Assembly (NCBI RefSeq): GCF_039851975.1
Contig: NZ_CP156660.1
Coordinates: 930,001-994,000 of the forward strand
Length of the DNA: 64,000 nt
Direction: 5' to 3'
Source of the DNA: Desulfoscipio sp. XC116
GTDB taxonomy: Bacteria; Bacillota; Desulfotomaculia; Desulfotomaculales; Desulfallaceae
The notes beneath the pieces are model-generated. The model saw only the letters and a list, made by a program, of their open reading frames with translations, did no database searches and was not told the origin of the DNA. Position numbers and translations under genes: made by a program. Numbering within the stretch: the first letter of the stretch is position 1; each line of letters starts with the position of its first letter. Below are positions 1-7,574 of this stretch, one piece after another.

Positions 1-63
1 ACCGAAGCCCATTAAGCCGAACATCAATACGGCTGCCAAGGAAACTAATAATGATTTCTTCAT
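1..63 (-). CDS. Secreted protein, N-terminal signal peptide only (runs off window)
   Basis: Only the first 21 codons are inside the window. The start ATG lies at 63 on the minus strand behind a strong GGGGG-type ribosome site. The visible peptide begins MKKSLLVSLAAVLMFG, a basic start followed by a hydrophobic core, as in a Sec signal peptide. The mature protein is outside the window, so function cannot be stated. Such signal peptides are common on S-layer and stalk-domain proteins of Clostridia. Confidence 0.7.
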   Translation of the reverse strand, partial: MKKSLLVSLAAVLMFGLMGFG

Positions 64-347
64 TAAAAGATTTACCCCCTTATTATTTTACTTTTAGTAA
101 CTCGAAAATTGACTCCGCAATTTGGCCGTATCGCTTGGAACATGGCCTGTTTCAGAAATAAAGTTTCATTGCTGAATTTTCATCTACCACCTCCATAAAC
201 AGGCTGCTTGCGAAAATTTGAATACAAATATAAATTTAGCAGAAATTGATTTTATTTCTATCGGCTGGCGGTATGAAAAAATATTTTGTATTATTAGATA
301 AAAATAAACTAAAGTAGTTGTTTGATTAAAGAAAAGAATTAGGCATA

Positions 348-776
348 TTAGTGAGATTTAAGGTCAGTTGGGTGCCAAAAGGTGTGCTTTAAACCCAGAA
401 AAAAGAAGTGGCCTGAGTAACAAGCCAATTCCATTGACTTGAGTAAAAAACCGGGTATAAGCGGGCCTTGCATGTAACCGTCACAGACAGATAAGTACTG
501 TTTTAAGTCTTCTTTGTTTAAAGGTGTGGATGAAAAAAGGATAAGTTTGGTCCAACCACATAGATCCTTGACCTTAATTAATACCTCAAAATTGTTTTTC
601 TCCTCCGGACTTAACTCATACACCAGTAAATCCGGTTGTAGTTCGAATGTTTCTTTAACTACGTCGGCTCCGTTATTACCTATGACTTGAATATTTTCAG
701 CGGAACCTAATATAAGTGCCACGCCGTTCCGAATTACTTTTTGCTTTGATGCGACCATGCATTTTATTATTTGCAA
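348..776 (-). CDS. Degenerate receiver-domain protein (pseudo-receiver)
   Basis: The 142-residue protein follows the receiver (REC) fold of LuxR-type response regulators but has no DNA-binding output domain. The start is a TTG at 776 behind a GGGGGAA site. The acidic pair normally found after the first strand is replaced by Ala9-Ser10. The phosphoacceptor position, in the context PDLLVYEL, is Glu54 instead of Asp, and the conserved lysine region reads GYMQGPLIP. It is therefore unlikely to be phosphorylated in the normal way; a Glu at that position can mimic the phosphorylated state. It lies about 240 nt downstream of a c-di-GMP-I-like riboswitch and a terminator hairpin on the same strand, which suggests second-messenger control. 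The C-terminal 20 residues look unlike a receiver and may come from decay. Confidence 0.6.
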   Translation of the reverse strand: MQIIKCMVASKQKVIRNGVALILGSAENIQVIGNNGADVVKETFELQPDLLVYELSPEEKNNFEVLIKVKDLCGWTKLILFSSTPLNKEDLKQYLSVCDGYMQGPLIPGFLLKSMELACYSGHFFFLGLKHTFWHPTDLKSH

Positions 777-799
777 AATAAATTCCCCCTATAGCAACT

Positions 800-831
800 T
801 AAAGGGACCCCACAATAAAGGGGTCCCCTTA
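800..831 (-). terminator. Terminator-like hairpin between riboswitch and receiver gene
   Basis: An 8-bp perfect stem (GGGACCCC with GGGGTCCC, 8-nt loop) extended by A-T pairs on both sides. On the minus strand it is followed by only three T residues, so as an intrinsic terminator it is weak. Its position between the riboswitch and the receiver-like gene fits an expression platform. Confidence 0.5.
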
Positions 832-1012
832 AATTTACGTTATGTTGAATATTTATAGCAATCCGACCTGGGTATGATTCCGTTTCTGTGTACAGGCTTT
901 AAAAAAATTGAGGTATTGATCCTAAATGGCATTTAGATATTTCATAACCGGCCCCCCAAATAATTATATCGATACGTATTATTGGGTAAGAAATAGTGCT
1001 AAAATATCCCAT

Positions 1013-1119
1013 CTTCGGCAGCCGGCCCGCGACCTCGAATTTTTCCGGGGTAGCCCTGGCTTTGCGTCCTCTAACCGTTTAAATTGTTAAATAATACAGA
1101 CCAAAGGTTGCCCTTTCGG
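1013..1119 (-). promoter_or_regulatory. Cyclic-di-GMP-I (GEMM-I) type riboswitch
   Basis: The minus strand carries the hallmark GGACGCAAAGCC after a long stem. P1 pairs GGCAACC with GGCTGCC (one mismatch). The next stem pairs CCTTTGGTC with GGTTAGAGG by Watson-Crick and wobble pairs. The second hairpin, ACC...GGT around CGGAAAAATTCG, is followed by GGTCGCGGGCC. This order matches the c-di-GMP-I aptamer. The downstream minus-strand gene is the degenerate receiver at 348-776. Recognition is from consensus memory; a covariance search was not possible. Confidence 0.7.
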
Positions 1120-1128
1120 AATAGGACT

Positions 1129-1176
1129 AATACCTTTAAAGTATTAATAAGGTATTAATACTTTATTAATACCTTT
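1129..1176. repeat. Overlapping perfect palindromes built on TATTAATA
   Basis: Two perfect inverted repeats overlap and exclude each other. One has arms AAAGTATTAATA/TATTAATACTTT (1138-1164). The other has arms GGTATTAATA/TATTAATACC (1151-1173). A further TAATACCTTT lies at the left edge. It could be a pair of alternative hairpins or a multi-site operator in an otherwise gene-free stretch. Confidence 0.6.
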
Positions 1177-1221
1177 GAAAAAAACTTCTTGCGCGAAATA
1201 AATTTTTTAGAAAGAGAAGAA

Positions 1222-1251
1222 CGCCTCACGAAGTGAGGCGTTTTTCTCTTT
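1222..1251 (+). terminator. Intrinsic terminator, orphan
   Basis: CGCCTCAC-GAA-GTGAGGCG is followed by TTTTTCTCTTT on the plus strand. It is a textbook Rho-independent terminator, but no plus-strand gene precedes it in the window. It may end a short untranslated RNA or be left over from a deleted gene. Confidence 0.75.
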
Positions 1252-1344
1252 GCAAAATAAATAAAAAAATTTTTAAATCTGAAAAGTGTCAATGCGAACT
1301 TTTTTGAAATGAAATACAGTATAGCCATCAAGTTTAGGAAGGTG

Positions 1345-1501
1345 ATGATAAGCGTACCCGGAAATAATTGAATTTCCAGGGGAAATACCAGCCAAAGTCT
1401 CGGTGCGGAGGATCGACGAATACCCCTACCACTGGCATAATGCCGTGGAGGTCATCCTTGTGCTGGACGGTCAGGCGGAGATGATTTTGTGCTTTTCTTA
1501 A
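1345..1501 (+). pseudogene. Truncated AraC-family regulator (cupin-domain remnant)
   Basis: A ribosome site (GGAAGGTG) precedes ATG at 1345, but that frame stops within eight codons. A shifted frame from about 1358 reads EFPGEIPAKVSVRRIDEYPY and then HWHNAVEVILVLDGQAEMIL before stopping at 1501. The HWHNAVEV...G.aem pattern is the N-terminal cupin start of AraC-type regulators (sugar or effector binding). The rest of the cupin and the HTH domain are missing, and the frame is broken, so it is a 5' remnant. Confidence 0.65.
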
Positions 1502-1544
1502 GTTGACAGCTTAACTTGCATCCTGTAACATATTACTTAACAAT

Positions 1545-1647
1545 TAAAAGCTGAGCGGGTAATCAAGAGAGCAGAGCGGAGAGATTTTTTTGAGACGACT
1601 CGGAGACCTACGGGGTGAGAACCAGCATATTTGTGCTGGTTTTTTTA
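1545..1647 (+). promoter_or_regulatory. pab operon leader with terminator (possible attenuator)
   Basis: The hairpin ACCAGCA...TGTGCTGGT with a run of seven T residues (1621-1647) sits directly before the ribosome site of pabA, so transcription of the operon must pass it. The preceding leader (1545-1620) is rich in GAG triplets; three in a row are spaced by 2 nt (GAG-CA-GAG-CG-GAG), a spacing used by TRAP sites in Bacillus trp leaders. The remaining triplets are irregularly spaced, so TRAP control is only a possibility. Confidence 0.6.
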
Positions 1648-1671
1648 ATGTCCAATGAAAGGAGCGCAGTG

Positions 1672-2262
1672 ATGATCCTGTTAATCGACAACTACGATTC
1701 TTTCGTGTACAATTTGTACCAGTACCTGTCAGAACAGGGTAAAGACGTGCTGGTTTACCGCAACGACCGGATTACGGTGCCGGAGGCGGAGGCAATGGCT
1801 CCGGAATGCATAGTCCTCTCGCCGGGGCCGTGCACGCCGGACGAGGCGGGCATATCGCTGAACATAATCAGGCAGCTGGCCGGCAAAATACCAATCTTCG
1901 GCGTTTGCCTGGGCCACCAGGCTATTGGACAGGCTCTGGGCGGCCGGGTGGTGCGCGCGGGCCGGCCCATGCACGGCAAGGCGTCCCGGGTGTTCCACAA
2001 CGGCCAAGGTATTTTCGCCGGGCTGCCCAATCCCATGCCTGCGGCGCGCTATCATTCCCTGGTTATCGAACGGGAGAGTATTCCCGCTGGTCTGGAAATA
2101 ACCGCCGCCACCGAAGACGGGGTGATTATGGCGGTGCGGCACCGGCAACTTCAGTTGGAAGGGGTGCAGTTTCATCCCGAGTCTATATTAACCACCGGGG
2201 GCAGAAAGCTGCTGGCTAACTATCTGGGTTCCATCAGGGAGGACATGCGCAATGTCGTTTAA
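1672..2262 (+). CDS. pabA: Aminodeoxychorismate/anthranilate synthase glutamine amidotransferase
   Basis: Class I glutamine amidotransferase of 196 residues that releases ammonia from glutamine for aminodeoxychorismate (folate) and possibly anthranilate synthesis in the cytoplasm. The catalytic Cys79 is in GVCLGHQ and the His/Glu pair in QFHPES. The start at 1672 is chosen because AAAGGAG precedes it at the right distance and the protein begins MILLIDNYDSF as in family members; an upstream in-frame codon lies inside the terminator hairpin. It overlaps pabB by 11 bp. No trp genes are nearby, so a shared role with tryptophan synthesis (amphibolic TrpG) cannot be excluded. Confidence 0.92.
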   Translation: MILLIDNYDSFVYNLYQYLSEQGKDVLVYRNDRITVPEAEAMAPECIVLSPGPCTPDEAGISLNIIRQLAGKIPIFGVCLGHQAIGQALGGRVVRAGRPMHGKASRVFHNGQGIFAGLPNPMPAARYHSLVIERESIPAGLEITAATEDGVIMAVRHRQLQLEGVQFHPESILTTGGRKLLANYLGSIREDMRNVV

Positions 2263-3688
2263 ACCGCCGCTATACCGCAATGTTCCCGCTATAGAAGGCG
2301 GAGCGCCGGCAATCTTTGAACGGCTCAAAGCACTGTCGTACCCGTTTCTGCTGGACACAGGCATGCTCGTTCAGCGCCTGGGGCATCACTCATTCGTAGG
2401 GGCCGACCCTTTTCTGGTTTTAAAGGTTAAGGAGCGGCGGATTACGATGATTGAAGGGGGAAGCTCCACTGTTTATTACGGAACCCCTCTGGCTGAACTG
2501 GGCAAATTGCTGGCCCGTTATAGATTGCCCGCCGCGCCTGGTCCGTTTCCCTTTAACGGTGGGGCGGTTGGTTATTTCGCTTACGATCTTGGGCGCGGCC
2601 TGGAAGAGATACCGGCTCTGGCGGCGGACGATTTGGGAACACCGGACCTGTGCTTGGGCTTTTATGATGTTATCGTGGCTGTGGATGTACGGTCCGGGGA
2701 AACCACGGTGATTTCCACCGGCCTGCCCGGGCGTGGTGACGCAGCCGCTGCCAGGGCGCGAAACAGGCTGGACCAGATGATTGAACTGCTGTCTGCCGGA
2801 CCGTCCACCGCAGGCGAGTCGCCACTTGCAGCCGGTGCCTGCAGGCCGGGCGAGCTGGTGGCAAACTTCACCCCGGACGCCTATCGTGAGGCGGTCCGGC
2901 AGGCTGTGGAATACATCTGCGCCGGTGACATATTCCAGGTGAATCTTTCCCAGCGGTTCAGCACGCCGCAAATTATTGACGCCTGGACGTTATACACTAG
3001 GCTGAGAGAAATCAACCCCGCGCCCTTTGCCGCGTTTCTTTCCTGCGGTGACCTGGAAGTGATCTGCGCTTCACCGGAGCGGTTTCTTAAACTGGACGGG
3101 AACAGAGTGGAAACCCGCCCCATCAAGGGAACCAGGCCCCGGGGCCGCACCCCGGGGGAAGATGTCCTTTTGCGGCAAGCGTTGCTGGACAGTGAAAAGG
3201 ACCGGGCGGAATTGATGATGATTGTGGATCTGGAGCGCAACGATCTGGGCCGGGTGTGTGAGGTGGGCTCGGTTAAGGTACCGGAGCTGTACTGTTTGGA
3301 GGAGTACGCCACGGTTTTTCACCTTGTTTCCACCGTAGAAGGCGTGCTGCGCCCGGATAAAGACATTACGGACTTGCTGGCTGCTTCTTTTCCCGGCGGC
3401 TCTATCACCGGGGCGCCTAAAATCCGGGCCATGGAAATTATCGAGGGAATGGAACCGGTGCGCCGGGGCGTATATACCGGCTCCATCGGTTATATCAGTT
3501 TCGATGGCCGGGCTGATTTGAACATTGTCATCCGCACCATTCTGGCCGCCGGGGGGAACTTCTATTTACAGGCGGGCGGCGGTATTACTGCCGATTCGGA
3601 CCCGCACATGGAGTATGTGGAGACGCTGGACAAGGCCCGGGCGCTGGTCAGGGCTTTGGGCCTGGGAAAAAACGCACCCGGTTTTTAA
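2252..3688 (+). CDS. pabB: Aminodeoxychorismate synthase component I
   Basis: A 478-residue chorismate-binding enzyme (TrpE/PabB family). The N-terminal lobe contains FVGADPFLVLKVK-type anthranilate synthase N-domain sequence. The C-terminal catalytic domain has FQVNLSQRF, the ETRPIKGTRPRG loop, DLERNDLGRV and GGSITGAPKIRAMEIIE. It combines chorismate with ammonia from the PabA subunit to give 4-amino-4-deoxychorismate. The PIKGT motif with Lys is typical of PabB rather than TrpE (PIAGT), which supports the folate branch. The length is normal. It starts within the end of pabA and is followed after 18 bp by pabC. Confidence 0.92.
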   Translation: MSFKPPLYRNVPAIEGGAPAIFERLKALSYPFLLDTGMLVQRLGHHSFVGADPFLVLKVKERRITMIEGGSSTVYYGTPLAELGKLLARYRLPAAPGPFPFNGGAVGYFAYDLGRGLEEIPALAADDLGTPDLCLGFYDVIVAVDVRSGETTVISTGLPGRGDAAAARARNRLDQMIELLSAGPSTAGESPLAAGACRPGELVANFTPDAYREAVRQAVEYICAGDIFQVNLSQRFSTPQIIDAWTLYTRLREINPAPFAAFLSCGDLEVICASPERFLKLDGNRVETRPIKGTRPRGRTPGEDVLLRQALLDSEKDRAELMMIVDLERNDLGRVCEVGSVKVPELYCLEEYATVFHLVSTVEGVLRPDKDITDLLAASFPGGSITGAPKIRAMEIIEGMEPVRRGVYTGSIGYISFDGRADLNIVIRTILAAGGNFYLQAGGGITADSDPHMEYVETLDKARALVRALGLGKNAPGF

Positions 3689-3706
3689 ATCTGGGAGGTA
3701 GTATAG

Positions 3707-4540
3707 TTGCAACATTATTTCCTTTGCGACGGAGAATTAAAACCAGCCGGGCAGTTTACGTTACATCCCCGGGATCAGGGGCTGCTGTATGGTTTTTCCC
3801 TATTTGAGACCATGCTGGTGAAACAGGGCCGGATTATTATGCTGCGGCAGCATGTGCAAAGACTGGCGGGCTCCGCCGCAGCGCTGGGCGTTACCGTGGC
3901 AGCGGACGGGGATTTACTGGTTGCCGGCAGCATGGCCGTGGTGAAACAGTCCGGCGCGGCGGACGGGGTTCTGAGGCTTACCGTTACCGCAGGGTCTGCC
4001 GAAGGCGAGCCGGGATTAATATTCTTTTCCATTCAGGAAGGAGTCCCTTATCCGCCCGGGTGTTACGCCAGGGGTTTCTTGCTGCTGACCCTCGGCTGGC
4101 CGCGCAATGAAAAATCCCCTCTGGTCCGCCACAAGACCGCCAATTACCTGGAAAACATCCTGGGCCGCCGGGAGGCGTTGCGGCTTGGTTACGACGAGGG
4201 AATCTTTCTTAATTCCTTGGGTAATGTGGCCGAAGGCACGGTAAGCAACGTTTTCGTGGTCCGTCAAGGCGAACTGCTCACCCCGCCGCCGGGGGCGGGG
4301 CTGCTGCCGGGCACGGTCCGGCAGCTAATTCTTGAACTGGCGCCGGCAGCGGGTTACCGGTGCCGGGAAGGGAATTTCATCACCGGAGACATACTATCGG
4401 CTGACGAGTGCTTTGTGACAAACTCGTTAATGGGTGTTATGCCCGTCACCGGCCTGGACGGCAAGAAGGCAGGCGGCGGCCGGCCGGGACGGATCACCAT
4501 GGAGTTGATGAAGCATCAAACGGCAGCTTTTTTATCTTAA
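3707..4540 (+). CDS. pabC: Aminodeoxychorismate lyase (class IV aminotransferase fold)
   Basis: A 277-residue PLP enzyme of fold type IV that splits aminodeoxychorismate into p-aminobenzoate and pyruvate. The PLP lysine lies in VRHKTANYLENILGRREA. The substrate/PLP loop EGTVSNVFVV and the late TNSLMGVMPV segment are those of PabC/DAAT relatives. The start is TTG at 3707, with GGGAGG 9 nt upstream. It closes the pabABC operon. A D-amino acid aminotransferase is the main alternative, but the operon decides for PabC. The stop codon shares bases with the stop of the convergent small ORF. Confidence 0.88.
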   Translation: MQHYFLCDGELKPAGQFTLHPRDQGLLYGFSLFETMLVKQGRIIMLRQHVQRLAGSAAALGVTVAADGDLLVAGSMAVVKQSGAADGVLRLTVTAGSAEGEPGLIFFSIQEGVPYPPGCYARGFLLLTLGWPRNEKSPLVRHKTANYLENILGRREALRLGYDEGIFLNSLGNVAEGTVSNVFVVRQGELLTPPPGAGLLPGTVRQLILELAPAAGYRCREGNFITGDILSADECFVTNSLMGVMPVTGLDGKKAGGGRPGRITMELMKHQTAAFLS

Positions 4541-4767
4541 TTTTCCTTGTATTTTTCCTTAACGATATTCGAACCAATTCCTGCGGCGATCAATAAAATC
4601 AATGAGCCAAAATTCCAAATAAACGGCCCGCCGTACGAAGTAATATCCAAAGCAGTAAAAGCGGTAAATTTGAAACCGAAGATACCAAGAAAATCAAGTC
4701 TGACAACCAGTTCCTCGGTTATTACCTTATTAAAGCTGCCAACTTGGTGAAAAGATAAGAAAGTCAA
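4537..4767 (-). CDS. Small putative membrane protein, possibly a remnant
   Basis: A 76-residue ORF with TTG start and two hydrophobic stretches (about residues 24-42 and 46-66, the second reading PFIWNFGSLILLIAAGIG), ending in a charged KEKYKEN tail. An in-frame stop directly precedes the start, and no ribosome site is clear. It may be the C-terminal end of a larger, frameshifted membrane protein. It is convergent with pabC and overlaps its stop. I do not recognise the family. Confidence 0.35.
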   Translation of the reverse strand: MTFLSFHQVGSFNKVITEELVVRLDFLGIFGFKFTAFTALDITSYGGPFIWNFGSLILLIAAGIGSNIVKEKYKEN

Positions 4768-4776
4768 CTACCATTG

Positions 4777-4972
4777 CTAATTAGCGTGAAGAATTTGAGA
4801 TTCTGGATTATAGAAGATGAATAGATGTCCATAATCACCAAAACAAATATATTCATCACTAAAAGGTAACCCTACACTCATTTCCTTGTTTCATATTAGT
4901 CTCAGTGAATTCAATGGCTCCAATCTCAGGCGGAGCGTTGGGACCACCGGCACCACTTCCCGTTGGAGATTT
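4777..4972 (-). pseudogene. Frameshifted remnant of an unidentified protein
   Basis: On the minus strand one frame reads GGPNAPPEIGAIEFTETN. A second frame then takes over with a peptide containing DEYICFGDYGHLFIFYN, ending in a stop at 4777. The amino acid composition is protein-like in both parts and they join by one frameshift near 4888. I cannot name the family. The right edge is close to a ten-G tract. Confidence 0.35.
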
Positions 4973-4990
4973 TCAGGCTGTCACGGGTGC

Positions 4991-5000
4991 GGGGGGGGGG
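4991..5000. repeat. Homopolymeric G tract (10 G)
   Basis: Ten consecutive G residues on the plus strand in an intergenic region between decayed sequence and the ArsR/permease operon. Such tracts are prone to slippage and to sequencing error. No intact reading frame crosses it. Confidence 0.8.
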
Positions 5001-5121
5001 TAGACATTCCCGGAAAAGCGAATTAGCATACCGGAAAGGATTTAACTCTTTCGATTATGCAATCATACTCTAACATTGTATAATATAAAGTGTAATTGTA
5101 ACAAAGGAGAGGCGGTGCAAG

Positions 5122-5190
5122 ATGAAGTATATTGACAAAATCCAAGGGGCTCTCGAACAAAAACAACGGAGTGATTGCCGCTTCACAGGT
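5122..5190 (+). pseudogene. 5' stub of a lost gene, with promoter-like sequence
   Basis: AAAGGAG precedes ATG at 5122, and a TATAAT box lies at 5089-5094. The reading frame starts MKYIDKIQGALEQKQ and then runs into DNA that is antisense to the redox-protein gene. This looks like the promoter, ribosome site and first codons of a gene whose body was removed by rearrangement, with the junction near 5190. The family cannot be recognised. Confidence 0.35.
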
Positions 5191-5196
5191 CACATA

Positions 5197-5547
5197 TCAT
5201 CTGGCCTTTTGCAGAATCTTGACGACTTCCTCGGGTTTAAGGACCTTGCCGTAAGATACTACTTTCCCATCTACGACGAGGGCGGGTGTTGTCATCACAC
5301 CATAGGCTGCAATCTGTGAAAAGTCGGTTACATGGTCGATTGTTGTATCCATGCCAAGCTGCTCCAACGCTGCTTTTGTTGCCGTTTCGAGTTGATTGCA
5401 TTTCGCGCAGCCGCTTCCCAGTACCCTGACGCTTGCACCTTTGGTTTTAGCGTTTTCAGTCTTTTCCATGCTTTTGGCATCGCAGTTGCCGCTACAGCAA
5501 CAGCTTGAGGTTTCTTCCTTTTTCTTGCCAAAGTTAAACAGTGACAT
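5197..5547 (-). CDS. Thioredoxin-fold redox-active disulfide protein 2 family
   Basis: A 116-residue protein with a thioredoxin-like fold of the small MTH895/TM0996 type. The active site is GSGCAKC (Cys47, Cys50), and the late VMTTPALVVDGKVV segment contains the cis-Pro typical of thioredoxins. The N-terminal 35 residues are an unusual extension with a Cys cluster (Cys16-18, Cys22) and many charged residues, which could bind metal or metalloid. It lies 59 bp downstream of the permease gene on the same strand, so it probably works as the redox partner of the ArsP-like exporter. Secreted location is unlikely, as no signal peptide is visible. Confidence 0.8.
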   Translation of the reverse strand: MSLFNFGKKKEETSSCCCSGNCDAKSMEKTENAKTKGASVRVLGSGCAKCNQLETATKAALEQLGMDTTIDHVTDFSQIAAYGVMTTPALVVDGKVVSYGKVLKPEEVVKILQKAR

Positions 5548-5606
5548 ATTCGTATTCTCCTTTAGCAGATAATTTTATTACTTTCCTCCCTTAATGAACT
5601 TTGCTC

Positions 5607-6620
5607 CTACAATATAAATGCTTGTAATGCGTTAAACAAATAACCGACCATGATAATTCCTACAGTGCAAATAGCGATAAACAATGCCAGCAACTTCGGT
5701 TTGACCGCTTTGCGAAGCATGATTATGGAAGGCAGGGACAACGTGGTGACCGCCATCATAAAAGACAGAATGGAACCGAGCTGCGCGCCTTTATACAACA
5801 AGACCTCCGCAATCGGGATTGTGCCAAAGATATCAGCGTACATCGGGATGCCGACGAGTGTCATCAATACGACGCCGAAGGGGTTTTCACTGCCGAGTAC
5901 CGTAGCTACCCATTCCTCGGGAATCCAGTTGTGGATCAATGCGCCGATACCCACGCCGATCAGAATATACGGAAATACTTTTTTGAAGGTGGAGAGCATC
6001 TGCTCTTTGGCGTAAATCAGGCGATCTTTTTTTGTCAGGTCGGGTGATTCAATATCCAGGCCGCTTGCGGTCATTATGAATCTTTCAACATACTTTTCCA
6101 TATGCAGCTTCTCAATGGTTATACCGCCGACGACCGCGACGATCAGTCCGACAATTACATAGATAATGGCTACTTTCGCTCCAAAAATGCTCATCAGCAG
6201 GAATAGAGAACCGAGATCCACCATTGGGGAGGAAATCAGAAAAGAGAAAGTAACCCCAACCGGAAGTCCCGCAGATGTGAAACCGATGAACAGCGGGATG
6301 GACGAGCAGGAGCAAAACGGCGTTACCGTACCCAGGAGCGCCGAGACGCAGTTCGCTCCGACACCATGAAATCGCCCGAGTATTCTTTTGCTGCGTTCCG
6401 GCGGGAAATAGCTTTGGATATAGCTGATGATAAACATCAGGAAGCACAACAGCAGCGTGATTTTAATTGCATCGTAGAGAAAAAACTGAATGCTTCCAAT
6501 CCAGCGGCTGTTCAGATCAAGTCCCATTACCGACAGATTTACGCCAATCAGGTCGTTCAGCCACTTCATTCCAAGTATTTGGTTCTGAAAAAAGTCCCAG
6601 ATTGCTTTTAATATTTGCAT
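5607..6620 (-). CDS. Permease of the DUF318/ArsP family (metalloid or metal efflux)
   Basis: A 337-residue polytopic inner membrane protein with about eight hydrophobic segments. It contains the family signature GTVTPFCSCSSIPLF (Cys103, Cys105) and a second conserved half GVVLMTLVGIPMYADIFGTIP. In the ArsP subfamily, paired cysteines bind trivalent organoarsenicals for export; relatives handle other metals. Its placement between an ArsR regulator gene upstream and a small redox protein downstream on the same strand supports a metalloid role. Substrate cannot be decided from sequence. The start ATG at 6620 is followed by an amphipathic N-terminus, as in homologues. Confidence 0.82.
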   Translation of the reverse strand: MQILKAIWDFFQNQILGMKWLNDLIGVNLSVMGLDLNSRWIGSIQFFLYDAIKITLLLCFLMFIISYIQSYFPPERSKRILGRFHGVGANCVSALLGTVTPFCSCSSIPLFIGFTSAGLPVGVTFSFLISSPMVDLGSLFLLMSIFGAKVAIIYVIVGLIVAVVGGITIEKLHMEKYVERFIMTASGLDIESPDLTKKDRLIYAKEQMLSTFKKVFPYILIGVGIGALIHNWIPEEWVATVLGSENPFGVVLMTLVGIPMYADIFGTIPIAEVLLYKGAQLGSILSFMMAVTTLSLPSIIMLRKAVKPKLLALFIAICTVGIIMVGYLFNALQAFIL

Positions 6621-6710
6621 CTATATAAAACCTCACTTTCGAATAAAGGGCAATCATATCAAAAAATATTGATGTATTTCACCCGTAAAAAGCCATCGTT
6701 TTGATGGCTT

Positions 6711-7025
6711 CTATTCTTTGCAGCAGATATCTTCTTCTGTGACTGTGTTTGGCGTTGTCAGTTTCTTCAACAAATCCTCGGCGTAGGCGCTGCCTTTTTC
6801 ACTGATTTTGTAATGCGTCCATTTGCCTTCCTGCCAACTTTCCACAACGCCCGACCTAACCAGAATTTTCATATGGTAGGAAAGCCCTGACTGGCCCAAA
6901 TCCAACTGTTCCAACAGAACACAGGCGCATTTTTCGCCACCGCGCAGCAGCTCGAGTATCCTCAAACGTTTTTCGTCGCAAAACGCCTTGAACACCTTCG
7001 CGTGTTCTTCATAGACCGTTGCCAG
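6711..7025 (-). CDS. arsR: ArsR/SmtB-family repressor
   Basis: Winged-helix metalloregulator of about 104 residues that represses its own operon until it binds trivalent metalloid. The conserved frame extends upstream of the first GTG (6995): residues TVYEEHAKVFKAFCDEKRL match family N-termini, and GAGGTG lies just upstream of a CTG at 7025, so a CTG (or ATT at 7028) start is proposed. The recognition helix is GQSGLSYHMKIL. The cysteines in GEKCACVLLE occupy the metalloid-sensing helix, and a further Cys-Cys pair is at the C-terminus. It is the first gene of the permease-redox operon, and a perfect operator overlaps its start region. Confidence 0.85.
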   Translation of the reverse strand: MATVYEEHAKVFKAFCDEKRLRILELLRGGEKCACVLLEQLDLGQSGLSYHMKILVRSGVVESWQEGKWTHYKISEKGSAYAEDLLKKLTTPNTVTEEDICCKE

Positions 7026-7035
7026 AATATCACCT

Positions 7036-7057
7036 CATATCAAAATTATTTGATATG
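7036..7057 (-). promoter_or_regulatory. ArsR operator
   Basis: A perfect inverted repeat CATATCAAA-N4-TTTGATATG lies 8-10 bp upstream of the proposed arsR start. ATA-TCAA-type half sites with an A+T-rich centre are typical for ArsR proteins. A second imperfect set of CAAAT/ATTTTG half sites follows at 7073-7090. Confidence 0.75.
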
Positions 7058-7173
7058 TTATCAGTATATGCGTCAAATCAAATTTTGTCAATATGAAATA
7101 AAGTAAACACTTCCCTATGTGTTGCCCAGGGCAACAGCATTTACTCTTTATTAACAATGCCGATAAATAGGGT

Positions 7174-7356
7174 ATGAATATACCCAAATTAACGGAAGAA
7201 CTTGAAGGCATGACCGATCCGAGGCGGCAATGGGGGAGCAAGCGGCATTCGCTGGAGCATGGCGGAAACCTCCGCACGAGTGGTACTGTTCTTGGTATTG
7301 AATTTGTTGCAATATTCGGTATGAAGTCCGGCGAGTCATCCCTGCCAAGGCGCTGA
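7174..7356 (+). pseudogene. Remnant of an ISAs1-type transposase N-terminus
   Basis: The reading frame begins with IPKLTEELEGMTDPRRQWGS-KRHSLEH, close to the start of ISAs1/H-repeat transposases (LxxxLxxIPDPRRxxGRRHPL). After the histidine the frame becomes non-homologous and ends at 7356. No catalytic residues remain. The assignment rests on this one motif. Confidence 0.4.
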
Positions 7357-7574
7357 TATTCTAATTGTGCCTTTTGAAGATATGCGTTATGTTTTTAGTT
7401 TCAATAGCGCTCAAGTATAAACATGCCTGGAAATCAAATGAAGTTACATTGTTTATAGGAGTACATATGGATTGCAGGCAGGATTATGACTCCAGATTTT
7501 ACATCGGACACATGAGATAGTATAATAAGCATATAATATGGGTATAAGATTACTCTCCCATGGAGGTGCGTCTA

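Noticed and set aside
1729-2175. Long minus-strand frames across pabA and pabB.
   Set aside because: High G+C codon shadow of the real genes; no ribosome sites or homology.
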